From DASUXY01 sp035301985 (GTDB taxonomy: Bacteria > Bacillota > Bacilli > Bacillales > Amphibacillaceae): DNA of 64,000 bases. Positions 26,876-35,492 of this stretch are shown piece by piece. How positions within the stretch are numbered: the first letter of the stretch is position 1; every line of letters starts with the position of its first letter. Position numbers and translations under genes: made by a program. The stretch covers positions 35,659 through 99,658 of the forward strand of contig DATGTE010000040.1 in assembly GCA_035301985.1 (NCBI GenBank). Direction: 5' to 3'. Below the pieces are notes generated by a model. That model saw nothing but the letters and a program-made list of their open reading frames with translations. It was not told the DNA's origin and searched no databases.

Positions 26876-28233
26876 AATTAAAAGCGAAAATCCAATTGTT
26901 TTCCAGTTTATTTATGCTCATCTTACTTTTGTTGATTAATACGGCAATTTACTTTTTATTTTATAAAATAACGGTTAATCGGGAGCTGGATGAACTTACG
27001 GCACATACAAACGCATTAATTGAAACCCTTAATGACAATCCAGATGTTTCTAAAAAAGAGCTATTACGTGCTTATTTACCAAATGATGGAATGATTCGCG
27101 TCATCCAAAAAGATTCAAAGCCACTCCATCAATTGACGAAGAAGAAAATATATACCGAATTAGATGGCGTGTACACGACATCAGAAATCAAGCAGATTAA
27201 CACAACGTTGGCACCGGAAAATATTGCTATTGTCGCGAAACCGATGATTTGGGAAAATGGTGAAATTGTTACGCTACAATTGTCTAAACATTTAGTAGCC
27301 CTTCATGAGGATATGCGAACGCTCTTTTATGTGCTTGTCGTGGCGTCTCTTTTAATGCTTATCCCGACAATGATTGCTGGAAAGATTTTGAGTCAATTTT
27401 TATTACGACCGATTCAAGAGCTGATTTCTGCCATGAAGGAAAACATAAAAACGAGAAACTGGAAAAAAATTGCTCTAAAAAACCGTTCGCGTGATGAATT
27501 ATATGAGATGGAAGAAACGTTCAATCAAATGATTGATCATTTGGAAGAAAACTTTCAGAAACAAGAGCGCTTCGTTTCCGATGCTTCTCATGAATTGCGG
27601 ACACCGATTTCCATCATCAAAAGTTATGCTCAATTGTTAGAAAGACGCGGTAAGGACCATCCGCAATTGTTTTCGGAGGCGATTGAAGCGATTGATTCGG
27701 AAACAGAACGGATGCAAAAGCTCATTGATCAAATGCTTTTATTAGCTAAAAGCAAGGCGGAAATACACTTTGAGAAACTCGATTTCGTCCGTCTTTGTGA
27801 AGAAACCGTGAAACATCTCCAAGAGGCATACAAACGTGAGATGATCTTTCAATCCGAAGCAGATTGTTTATACGTTCATGGCAATCAAGATCAATTGCAG
27901 CAAATCATCTATATTCTCGTGAACAATGCGTTAAAATATAGTGATCAAGAGATTGAGCTCAATTTGTATACACGAGACGGGTACGTTGTTTTTCAAGTGA
28001 AAGATTATGGGCCAGGTATTTCAAAAGAAGATCAGGAGCGTATTTTTGACCGCTTTTATAGAGTTGATCAAGCACGCAGTCGGGATACAGGAGGAACGGG
28101 TTTGGGTTTGCCAATTGCTAAGACGATAGCAAAATCGCACCATGGAGAACTATCTGTTTCCAGTACAAAAGGAAATGGTTCGACATTTATCTTTCAGTTA
28201 CCACATGTAAATCAAACAATGCCACTTGATTGA
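26872..28233 (+). CDS. Sensor histidine kinase (YkoH-like)
   Basis: 453 residues. Transmembrane helices at about 8-30 and 152-174 flank an extracellular domain of 120 residues. A HAMP domain, the dimerisation site SDASHELRTP (H240) and the ATPase boxes (ILVNNALKYS, KDYGPGIS, GGTGLGLPIAK) follow. It forms a two-component pair with the upstream regulator. The downstream PepSY protein may modulate it or be its target; this is inferred from position only. Confidence 0.88.
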   Translation: MKLKAKIQLFSSLFMLILLLLINTAIYFLFYKITVNRELDELTAHTNALIETLNDNPDVSKKELLRAYLPNDGMIRVIQKDSKPLHQLTKKKIYTELDGVYTTSEIKQINTTLAPENIAIVAKPMIWENGEIVTLQLSKHLVALHEDMRTLFYVLVVASLLMLIPTMIAGKILSQFLLRPIQELISAMKENIKTRNWKKIALKNRSRDELYEMEETFNQMIDHLEENFQKQERFVSDASHELRTPISIIKSYAQLLERRGKDHPQLFSEAIEAIDSETERMQKLIDQMLLLAKSKAEIHFEKLDFVRLCEETVKHLQEAYKREMIFQSEADCLYVHGNQDQLQQIIYILVNNALKYSDQEIELNLYTRDGYVVFQVKDYGPGISKEDQERIFDRFYRVDQARSRDTGGTGLGLPIAKTIAKSHHGELSVSSTKGNGSTFIFQLPHVNQTMPLD

Positions 28234-28355
28234 GGTGGGAGAATAGCGTTACATGGCCTTGTTTGAAATTCTCATCAATTTTTAATCTTTCTCACAGCGT
28301 TTTTTCATTCTTTTAGATTAGGATAGAATTAACAATCATTGAAAGGGGAAGAGAG

Positions 28356-28982
28356 ATGAAGAAGAAAATTGCTTTATCTGTTGGTGTGTTAGCCATCGCT
28401 TCTGTTTTAGGACTCGGAATTTATCATTCAAATGCTTCACAAGCCGAACCGAAATTATCTTCAGAAGAAATTGATGATATTGTGACGAGTCAATACCCCG
28501 GAACGATTACAGAAATGGAATTGGAAAAAGATTTCAATCAAGTGATTTATGAAGTGGAAATTACTGAGGATGGAAATGAATATGAGTTGAAACTCGATGG
28601 GAATACGGGTGAAGTATTAAAAATTAAAGAAAAAGAGATGGTTAAAAAACAAACCGATAATATCGATCAACATCCTAAAAAGAAACAAGCACAGCAACAA
28701 GCGAATGACCAAGTGGATCAAAAAAACCAATCTCAGTCGGAAACGAATGAAAACCGTCCGGATCAGCAGGATAAGCGTAATCAACAAAAAACTGTGATTG
28801 ATGCGGATGAAGCCGTGCAAATCGCTTTGAAGGAGTTTTCAGGAACGGTTGAGAGTGTAGAATTAGATGAAGATGATCATCGTCTTATTTATGAAGTTGA
28901 GATTGAAGCAGGAGATGAGGAAGCAGAGGTTGAAATTGATGCTTATACTGGTGAAGTCCTCGTCATCGATATCGATGATTAA
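28356..28982 (+). CDS. Exported protein with two PepSY domains
   Basis: 208 residues. Signal peptide 1-28 (VLAIASVLGLGIYHSNAS). Two PepSY units: about 36-86 (IDDIVTSQYPGTITEMELE... GNTGEVLKI) and about 147-205 (ADEAVQIALKEFSGTVESVELD... AYTGEVLVI). A Gln/Lys-rich linker joins them. PepSY domains occur in inhibitors of extracellular proteases and in accessory sensor proteins. It starts 120 bases after the kinase stop and has an AAAGGGG ribosome binding site, so it may be in the same transcript or be controlled by that pair. Confidence 0.85.
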   Translation: MKKKIALSVGVLAIASVLGLGIYHSNASQAEPKLSSEEIDDIVTSQYPGTITEMELEKDFNQVIYEVEITEDGNEYELKLDGNTGEVLKIKEKEMVKKQTDNIDQHPKKKQAQQQANDQVDQKNQSQSETNENRPDQQDKRNQQKTVIDADEAVQIALKEFSGTVESVELDEDDHRLIYEVEIEAGDEEAEVEIDAYTGEVLVIDIDD

Positions 28983-28989
28983 TATGTAT

Positions 28990-29020
28990 AAGGCGTTCCG
29001 AAGTGGAATGCTTTTTTTTT
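28990..29020 (+). terminator. Terminator after the PepSY gene
   Basis: Stem AAGGCGTTCC / GGAATGCTT followed by T8. Confidence 0.75.
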
Positions 29021-29175
29021 GATGGACTGGACAGATTATTGCCTTTACATATAAGGGTTTATGGGAAAATCACGTGTGTCGTCATCCGTTCAATTGACGC
29101 AACCTCATGAAACCTTTTGGAATTCACATTCGTATGAATATGATATGATCGATGTGAAAAAGGTGGTTGAATGAG

Positions 29176-29874
29176 TTGAACGCTCTCCATGTAGAAGAAC
29201 TCTGTGTCGATGTGAATCATAAACCATTTTTGAACGGGATTAGCTTTTCATTGGAACAGGGAACAGTTAAAGCTTTAGTCGGGCATAACGGGGCAGGTAA
29301 ATCAACATTGTTAAAAGCGATTTTGGGCACATTACCAAAGTCGGCTGGAAAAGTGATCATCAACGAAACATATGATCAAGATGAATCATTTTTGACGTTT
29401 AAACAAATGGTCTCGTATCTTCCGGAGGAGCCACTTTTACTTACAGAATTAACAATGATGCAACATTTTCAACTATACGGAAAAAGTTATCAAATAGCCG
29501 AGAAGCGATTATACGAAAGACTCGAACGACTCGTTGAGGGCTTTGAGATGCAGGAGCAATTGCATGATTATCCGGAGTCTTTATCTAAAGGTATGCGCCA
29601 AAAAGCACAAATGATTTGTGCGCTCTTACCAGATGTGCCAATTTTGTTAATCGATGAGCCTTTTATGGGATTAGATGTGCATGCCATGCATTTTTTTGAG
29701 AAAATAATTGAGGAAAAAAGCGTTAAAGGAACGAGCATATTGTTGACAACGCATCAACTTGATCGCGTAAAAACGATTGCAAACTCCTTCATCGTTCTCC
29801 AAGAAGGACGTCTAAAAGCGAGCGGCCCGATTGCTGATTTTAAGACGATTCCGAGGAGGTCAACCAATGATTAA
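29176..29874 (+). CDS. ABC transporter ATP-binding protein (EcsA-like)
   Basis: 232 residues. Walker A GHNGAGKST, signature LSKGMRQKA, Walker B ILLIDEPFMGLD and switch His (LTTHQLD) are all present. The LPEEPLLLTELTMMQHF segment resembles EcsA (IPETPVLYEELTLMEHL). TTG 29176 has AGGTGG at nine bases; TTG 29167 is too near it. It overlaps the permease gene by eight bases. In B. subtilis, EcsAB affects secretion, regulated proteolysis and competence. Confidence 0.82.
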   Translation: MNALHVEELCVDVNHKPFLNGISFSLEQGTVKALVGHNGAGKSTLLKAILGTLPKSAGKVIINETYDQDESFLTFKQMVSYLPEEPLLLTELTMMQHFQLYGKSYQIAEKRLYERLERLVEGFEMQEQLHDYPESLSKGMRQKAQMICALLPDVPILLIDEPFMGLDVHAMHFFEKIIEEKSVKGTSILLTTHQLDRVKTIANSFIVLQEGRLKASGPIADFKTIPRRSTND

Positions 29875-31264
29875 AAGACCTTCCTTATGGAATGCTTTTC
29901 GATTGATTAAGAAAAATCGCTTCCGTAAAAAGAAAAAGATGTATGAGATGGTTTTTCGTATGTTTGTTGATCGAACGATTGCGATCTATTTATGCCTTTT
30001 AGCTGGTTATGTCCTCAGTGGTCTGTTCATTGTCAATGATCTCATCAACGTGTTTGAAAAGCAATTTTTATTGTTGAACAATCAAGCTCCTCAGTATTTT
30101 TGGTCGGTATTATTGGTGATCCCGCTGCTATTTTTACTACAGTCTTTTCGTCACCCAGGGGTGTTATTTTCAAGTTCAGAATTGCAGTTAAGTAGGTTGC
30201 CGTATTCGAAGCGACTTATTTGGTGGTATCTTGTATTTGAAAAATGGCTGAAGAGCCTATTCATATACGGCTCCTTCGGTCTACTTCTCGTGTGGCTCAC
30301 ACCGTTATCGCGTGAAGTCGTCATTCAATACATACTGCTGTTTATTTTGATGAACATCATGATGACCCTTCCACAATGGAAACTTTTTCAGAAATCATTC
30401 ATCACCAAAGTAGGATACACATGCTTTTATTTAATTATGTTGCTCGCCGGCCTAGTGACGTCTTCAAGACTACTCGGAGTTATGGTTGTGTTGGGTATAC
30501 TCGCGATGAATATGAGGTGTGCGCGCACATTATTTCATGATGTCCATTGGAATCGAGTTACCGAAGTAGGCGATTATGTCATTTGGAAAATGCCTTTCGT
30601 CGAGCGTGCTTCCGGGATTTCATATAAACGTCAAAATCAGTATAGCATCTTTCAACGTGTCGATTTTTTGAAAAAACCATTCGTTTACACAGAAGAAGCG
30701 ATTCACCGCCGATTGTGGCTGATTTACTTCGGCAAACAGATCGATTCCGTCCTCAAGTTCATCGGTAGCTTGTTTTTATTACTGATCATTTTAGCGTTCA
30801 TGGGAAATGATGTGCCAATGTGGTTTGGAATCGCCATTTCGATTTATATTTATTCTTCGGTAATCGCGACTTTTTATAAAGAATATTTCCAAAATCGTTT
30901 ACTCGAAGTTCTGCCGTGGAATTTACAAATCAATAAGAAAACATGTTTACAGTGGACATGGATCGGCTCTATACCGCTTACTATTCCACTGATCATATAC
31001 ATCGTACCGCATGCGAGCTTTTGGATACCGTTTCAGATCGTGTTCATCTATTGTACGTTTTATTTCTTATACGATACGAAAATCGATCGAATGATTTCAC
31101 GTTTGATAAAGCAAAACCATTTTTTTCAAACACGCGATGTACTAGGGATCGTCTTTTTATTCATGGTCCTATTAAACGGTCTGTATCCTTTTCTTTCCCT
31201 TGGGTTTGTCATTGTTTTATGGTTCATAAAAAAGGGAACCATCGTGTGGCTGCCTGATTGGTAG
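29867..31264 (+). CDS. ABC transporter permease (EcsB-like)
   Basis: 465 residues with about ten hydrophobic helices and a basic N-terminus (SLWNAFRLIKKNRFRKKKK). ATG 29867 follows GAGGAGG at standard distance. It is longer than B. subtilis EcsB (about 408 residues), and the similarity is only of general type, so the assignment rests mainly on the EcsA-like partner. No ecsC gene follows. The transported substrate is unknown. Confidence 0.7.
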   Translation: MIKRPSLWNAFRLIKKNRFRKKKKMYEMVFRMFVDRTIAIYLCLLAGYVLSGLFIVNDLINVFEKQFLLLNNQAPQYFWSVLLVIPLLFLLQSFRHPGVLFSSSELQLSRLPYSKRLIWWYLVFEKWLKSLFIYGSFGLLLVWLTPLSREVVIQYILLFILMNIMMTLPQWKLFQKSFITKVGYTCFYLIMLLAGLVTSSRLLGVMVVLGILAMNMRCARTLFHDVHWNRVTEVGDYVIWKMPFVERASGISYKRQNQYSIFQRVDFLKKPFVYTEEAIHRRLWLIYFGKQIDSVLKFIGSLFLLLIILAFMGNDVPMWFGIAISIYIYSSVIATFYKEYFQNRLLEVLPWNLQINKKTCLQWTWIGSIPLTIPLIIYIVPHASFWIPFQIVFIYCTFYFLYDTKIDRMISRLIKQNHFFQTRDVLGIVFLFMVLLNGLYPFLSLGFVIVLWFIKKGTIVWLPDW

Positions 31265-31293
31265 TCACGTATTTTTTGAAATGATGATAAAAA

Positions 31294-31319
31294 GTTTTAA
31301 TCATTACCCGAATGGGTAT
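31294..31319 (+). promoter_or_regulatory. Sigma-B promoter of the glutaredoxin-like gene
   Basis: GTTTTA (31294-31299), 14-base spacer, GGGTAT (31314-31319). The -10 is identical to the sigma-B consensus and the -35 differs by one base from GTTTAA. It lies 65 bases before the start codon in the right orientation. The sigB gene itself is in this window. Confidence 0.7.
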
Positions 31320-31384
31320 ATAGAAGTGGTTGGTGTTATAGATGGATGTATAGCATAGAAAACGGTATTCGAGGAGGGATTACA

Positions 31385-31630
31385 ATGAGCAAAAAGAATG
31401 TTACGATATATGTAAGCGAAGACTGTCATCAATGTGGAGATCTCATCACTCAATTAGACGAATGGGATATTTCTTATCATGTGAAAAATGTTACAAAAAA
31501 TCGTCGTCACTTGGAGGAGTTACAAGATATAGGTGTGTTTGGAACTCCGGCGACGGTTGTTGATGAGGAGATTATATTAGGTTTTCCAAGAGGAATTTTA
31601 CAACGCGTTTTTAATATTTACGATGGATGA
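31385..31630 (+). CDS. Glutaredoxin-like thioredoxin-fold protein
   Basis: 81 residues from ATG 31385 with GAGGAGGG upstream. The first strand VTIYVSEDCHQCGDLI has a redox CxxC (C14, C17), and the cis-proline motif GTPATVVD occurs at about 56-63, as in glutaredoxin/NrdH proteins. It likely reduces disulphides or transfers thiols in the cytoplasm. The sigma-B promoter makes it a candidate member of the general stress response. Confidence 0.82.
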   Translation: MSKKNVTIYVSEDCHQCGDLITQLDEWDISYHVKNVTKNRRHLEELQDIGVFGTPATVVDEEIILGFPRGILQRVFNIYDG

Positions 31631-31721
31631 TCGAGGTATATGTTGGGGGCACTCTAAAACACACGATGAAAAAAACTGCATAAATTAGTAGTAACGAAAA
31701 TGAAAAGGGCGTGTGTTTGAT

Positions 31722-32096
31722 ATGCATAGAAAATTACTTTTTCAACATCAATCGAATCCGTACGATGCAATGAATAGTGATCAACCGTTATCTGAACCAA
31801 CCGTCCCTACTCACTTGTATGCGTACAATTTTTCGAATGACCAAAGATATGTACAAAGTCCCTTTGATCAATATGCTAAGCCGCAACTTCCTGAAACTTG
31901 GTATGAAACAATGCCCCAATCTTATCTCAATGAAAGACATGTACCAATGGTTTCCCAAGGAAGGGATCACTCCGTAAATTTTGAACAAATGGATTTGGAA
32001 AAAATATTGAACACTGTCGGACAGATTACAGAGACGTATCAGCGTGTCTCACCAATTGTTAAAGAGATTGGCGCGTTGTTGAAAAAGCGGAAGTAA
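31722..32096 (+). CDS. yppG: YppG-like protein (spore coat-associated family)
   Basis: 124 residues. Polar, Tyr/Gln/Pro-rich N-terminal half, then a helical C-terminal segment FEQMDLEKILNTVGQITETYQRVSPIVKEIGALLKKRK-like in pattern, of which the motif QRVSPIVKEIGALL is the family mark of YppG. A GTG at 31713 with AAAAGGG four bases upstream is an alternative start. The function in B. subtilis is poorly known. It supports a spore-forming host. The hairpin that follows has no T-tract. Confidence 0.65.
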   Translation: MHRKLLFQHQSNPYDAMNSDQPLSEPTVPTHLYAYNFSNDQRYVQSPFDQYAKPQLPETWYETMPQSYLNERHVPMVSQGRDHSVNFEQMDLEKILNTVGQITETYQRVSPIVKEIGALLKKRK

Positions 32097-32145
32097 TAAA
32101 AAAGTAATTGATGCGTTACACAAAATAAATGAAAAATCAGGTGTC

Positions 32146-32169
32146 TGTATGTGATTATTTTCACATACA
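32146..32169. repeat. Stem-loop in the yppG-esterase gap
   Basis: 9-bp inverted repeat TGTATGTGA / TCACATACA with a 6-base loop, then a partial second copy of the right arm (TCACATAA). The 300-base gap from 32097 to 32398 holds nothing else that I recognise. Confidence 0.5.
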
Positions 32170-32398
32170 ATCACATAACTATAAACCAATGACCACAATA
32201 GTCATTAGTCATTCATCTGAGAAGTGTTGGCCCACATTGATCGAATCATATTTTTGGAACATAAGGGAAAAATGATACGAGTACGATGAGGTTTTTCTAT
32301 GTGGATTGAGATAAGGCATCGAATCGATAAAGGATATGTTCAATCTTTACGATAAACATTTTACTATTTCACGACAAATAGGTGAGGAGAATAGATCG

Positions 32399-33100
32399 AT
32401 GATTGGTTGTTTAATGATCCATGGATTTACAGGCGGACCATATGAGTTGGAGCCTTTAGCCAGTTATCTTGAACAACATACAAATTGGCAGATTGAGTTA
32501 CCAACATTACCTGGCCATGGTCAGAAACTGTCATTGGAAAATATTTCACATGAGCAATGGATTGAAGCGATCGAGAAAAAGTTCCAGCAATTACAAAAAA
32601 AATGTGACCACGTGTATGTGATTGGTTTTTCTATGGGTGGCATGATTGCTGCATATATCGCTGCTAAGTATCCCGTCGAAAAGCTCGTGCTACTAGCGAC
32701 TTCCGGAAAGTATTTATCTTTTAAACAAATCGGTATGGATCTTGCGAATGTGATCAAAGATGGTGTTTCAGGGAAGTTAAAAGATAACCAAATGTATGCA
32801 CATTATAAAAAGAAATTGGGTGAAGTTCCCATTCAAGCGAATTTTGAGTTTTTAAAACTTGTTCGCTTTACGAGAAAACATTTAAAAAAAATTGAATCAC
32901 CAGTTCTCATTGCTCAAGGTCAACAGGATGGTATGGTGCCGTATAAAACGGCCTACTATTTGGATGAGGAGATCCCATCGAAACAGAAGGAAGTTGTGTT
33001 ACTTGAAAGGTCAAAACATTTGATTTGTTTGGGAAGTGATAAGGATATTTTGAATCGAATGGTTTATAACTTTTTAAAGGATGACGGAGAGAACGAATAA
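32399..33100 (+). CDS. Alpha/beta hydrolase (Est30-type carboxylesterase)
   Basis: 233 residues. Oxyanion motif IHGFTGGPYE, nucleophile elbow GFSMGG (S78), then an acid in QGQQDGMVP and His in SKHLICLG. This is the pattern of the small carboxylesterases of Bacillaceae. ATG 32399 has GAGGAG nine bases upstream and yields the usual family start MIGCLMIHGF; the longer frame from 32336 has its AAAGGA only one base before the ATG. Cytoplasmic. Substrate unknown. Confidence 0.85.
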   Translation: MIGCLMIHGFTGGPYELEPLASYLEQHTNWQIELPTLPGHGQKLSLENISHEQWIEAIEKKFQQLQKKCDHVYVIGFSMGGMIAAYIAAKYPVEKLVLLATSGKYLSFKQIGMDLANVIKDGVSGKLKDNQMYAHYKKKLGEVPIQANFEFLKLVRFTRKHLKKIESPVLIAQGQQDGMVPYKTAYYLDEEIPSKQKEVVLLERSKHLICLGSDKDILNRMVYNFLKDDGENE

Positions 33101-33120
33101 AACAGTCATCGGTGAACATA

Positions 33121-33163
33121 AAAAACAGGGTACACGACCTACATGTGGTTTACACCCTGTTTT
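33121..33163. terminator. Bidirectional terminator
   Basis: AAAACAGGGT / ACCCTGTTTT with an extended inner stem, between the esterase gene and the convergent degV-family gene. Confidence 0.8.
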
Positions 33164-33189
33164 AATGTATACTTTTGGAACAGTGCTCA

Positions 33190-34044
33190 TTAGTCTTTGA
33201 AAAAAGAAATGACAAGAGCACCCTCCCCACCATAGGTGGCAATCAATGGCCCTGTTTCCATGATGTATCCGTCTTTAAACGGGTACTTGCTCATGATTTC
33301 GGCTAGAACCGTTTTAGCTCTTTTTTCCGTATTGCAATGTGACATCGTGATCACTTTATCTTCTATATTTTTGGAAATCTCGCCAATTTGTTCAATGAAG
33401 CGGCGAATCGATTTTTTATTCCCACGTACTTTTTCAGTGACTTCGATTTCCCCATCTTCACTTGCACGCATGAGTAGTTTAATTCTGAGTGTTTTCGCAA
33501 TGGCTCCTGTTACTCGGTCTAGTCGACCCCCGAGGATGAGGTTTTCCAATGTCTTTAACACGAACAATGTAGCTGTTTGTTCGACACGTTCATGAAGATG
33601 GGTGACAAGCTCATCAAACGTGTAACCCGCATCTATTTTCTTTTTTGTTTCATGTAAAAGAAGTGCAATCCCACAAGAAGCGGTTTTTGTATTGATGACT
33701 TCAATCGTTCGATGAGGTTGTTCTTCAAGTAGCATCTGTTTTCCTAGGACGGCATGTTCATAGGTACTACTTAATCCTTTCGTCATACTTAACATTAAAA
33801 TTGGTTTATCCGGTTCGACTTTTTTATATGCTTCATAAAAATCATTTGGACTGGGAGCGGAAGACTGCGGAAGCTTTTTTGTTTCTCTCACTTTTTTGAG
33901 AAATGTTGGCAAGTCAATGGTAACACCGCTTTTATATTCACCATCCTCAAAGTGTAAGTATAGTGGTACAATCGCGACATCGAGCTCTTCGCGCAGTCGT
34001 TTTGGAAGATCGGCACCGCCGTCCGTCATTAATTGAATATCCAT
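33190..34044 (-). CDS. DegV family (fatty-acid-binding, FakB-like) protein
   Basis: 284 residues. It opens with MDIQLMTDGGADLP, the family N-terminus, and has SAPSPNDFYEAY, and MTKGLSSTYEHAVLGKQ, which together line the fatty-acid pocket in known DegV structures. FakB proteins present fatty acids to the kinase FakA. ATG 34044 follows GGGTGAT; GTG 34056 is an alternative. Monocistronic. Confidence 0.88.
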   Translation of the reverse strand: MDIQLMTDGGADLPKRLREELDVAIVPLYLHFEDGEYKSGVTIDLPTFLKKVRETKKLPQSSAPSPNDFYEAYKKVEPDKPILMLSMTKGLSSTYEHAVLGKQMLLEEQPHRTIEVINTKTASCGIALLLHETKKKIDAGYTFDELVTHLHERVEQTATLFVLKTLENLILGGRLDRVTGAIAKTLRIKLLMRASEDGEIEVTEKVRGNKKSIRRFIEQIGEISKNIEDKVITMSHCNTEKRAKTVLAEIMSKYPFKDGYIMETGPLIATYGGEGALVISFFKD

Positions 34045-34160
34045 AGGATCACCCACTTCTTTCTATATAGTAACGCTATCTATTATAAAGCATTTGTCCT
34101 CTGTATGCATTTGTTAGCGTGAAGAATGGACAAGGAAATGAATTAATGTTCCATTTTCTT

Positions 34161-35072
34161 TCAGTTTCCTTGCTTTTTAGAGATGGTCACATGTCTCTTG
34201 CGGGTTGTCCCGACAATGAATAAGAAGAGTCCAATGATGACAATCGACCCACCTAACCATTGAGCCCACGTGATGGACTCATCAAGAATGAAATATGCTA
34301 AGATGGAGGCACCGACAGGCTCAAAAACAACTCCCATGGATACTGTTGCTGTACGAAGCCATCGCAATGCCCAATTAAAAAGGGTGTGACCAAGAAAAGT
34401 TGGAATGACGGCCAATGCAAGGAAAACCCACCAATTTTCGAGGGGATACCCGACCAATGGGTGTTGTAAAATGACGTTATAAACGATTAAGATGAGCGCA
34501 CCGATCCCATATACAACAAACGTATAGGTCATCAGAGATAATCGTTTTCGTACATTTTGTCCCACTAAAAAATAACCTGTCATAGCCATCGCACCGAACA
34601 GAGCGAGAATGTCGCCAAAAAATGCCATGCCACCTAATTGAAAATCACCCCAGCCAATAATGATACTACCGATGAGGGCAATCATCATACTGATGAACGT
34701 TCCTGGGGTAAAACGCTCACTAAAAAACAAATACGTCCCTAAGAAAGCAAAAATCGGTTGTAATGCCACAATGACAACTGAACTGGCAACGGATGTATAA
34801 TTTAATGATTCAAACCAGAGGATAAAATGAGTTACTAAAAATAAGCCTGCTAAAATGGATAGCGCCCAATCTTTTGTTTGGATGAGACGCAATTCATGAC
34901 GGTATTTCATGATGATAATTGGCGCCATGAGGATTGCAGCAATGAATAGCCGATAATTCGCAATGATTGATGCAGGAACTCCGCTAGCTAGTTTAACAAG
35001 AACAGCTGATGTAGAGACAGATATGACTCCAATTACAACAGCTATATAAGGATTAAAAGGGGGAAGTCTCAC
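34161..35072 (-). CDS. EamA-family (DMT superfamily) transporter
   Basis: 303 residues with ten hydrophobic helices in two EamA repeats (about 10-145 and 158-290). The family exports metabolites such as amino acids. The characteristic end of repeat one (FSERFTPGTFISMMIALIG) and of repeat two (LDESITWAQWLGGSIVIIG) are visible. Substrate cannot be deduced. The ATG lies downstream of AAGGGAG. Confidence 0.88.
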   Translation of the reverse strand: MRLPPFNPYIAVVIGVISVSTSAVLVKLASGVPASIIANYRLFIAAILMAPIIIMKYRHELRLIQTKDWALSILAGLFLVTHFILWFESLNYTSVASSVVIVALQPIFAFLGTYLFFSERFTPGTFISMMIALIGSIIIGWGDFQLGGMAFFGDILALFGAMAMTGYFLVGQNVRKRLSLMTYTFVVYGIGALILIVYNVILQHPLVGYPLENWWVFLALAVIPTFLGHTLFNWALRWLRTATVSMGVVFEPVGASILAYFILDESITWAQWLGGSIVIIGLFLFIVGTTRKRHVTISKKQGN

Positions 35073-35306
35073 AATAACACTCCCTTAAGTATGTCAACGA
35101 TAAAATAGATGGCCTTGAAAACAGACGGATTACGTTTTGCTGGATGCACAGAAAGCATTTGCTTCAATCAACACACGGTCCATGATTAAACATCGTTAAC
35201 GTTTATTTTAACATGTGAAAACTAAAAAATCATTTCTAACGAGTAGATATTGAAATGATTCTTATGTTATCATGAATTGACGATCATTTATTTTTCGGAT
35301 GTAAAG

Positions 35307-35342
35307 AGAGGCCTCTTACCACGATTGGTGATGGCTTTTTTT
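35307..35342 (+). terminator. Orphan terminator-like hairpin upstream of cshA
   Basis: GCC-TCTTACC-ACGATT-GGTGAT-GGC hairpin followed by eight T. It overlaps a 10-bp palindrome AGAGGCCTCT. No plus-strand gene precedes it, so it may be a leader attenuator or the end of a small RNA. The rest of the 35073-35492 gap shows no gene. Confidence 0.45.
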
Positions 35343-35492
35343 GTGTAGCTGGTTAAAAGTGGATGTACGATTATTTCTTATGTAGTGCTCGGGAAAACAT
35401 CTTTACACAGTTTTATATACGCAGTCGTCTGATCTTGCTTAAATGGTCAGTCACATACTATTAATTGTTATAAAAAGGAGAAGAATATTAAC

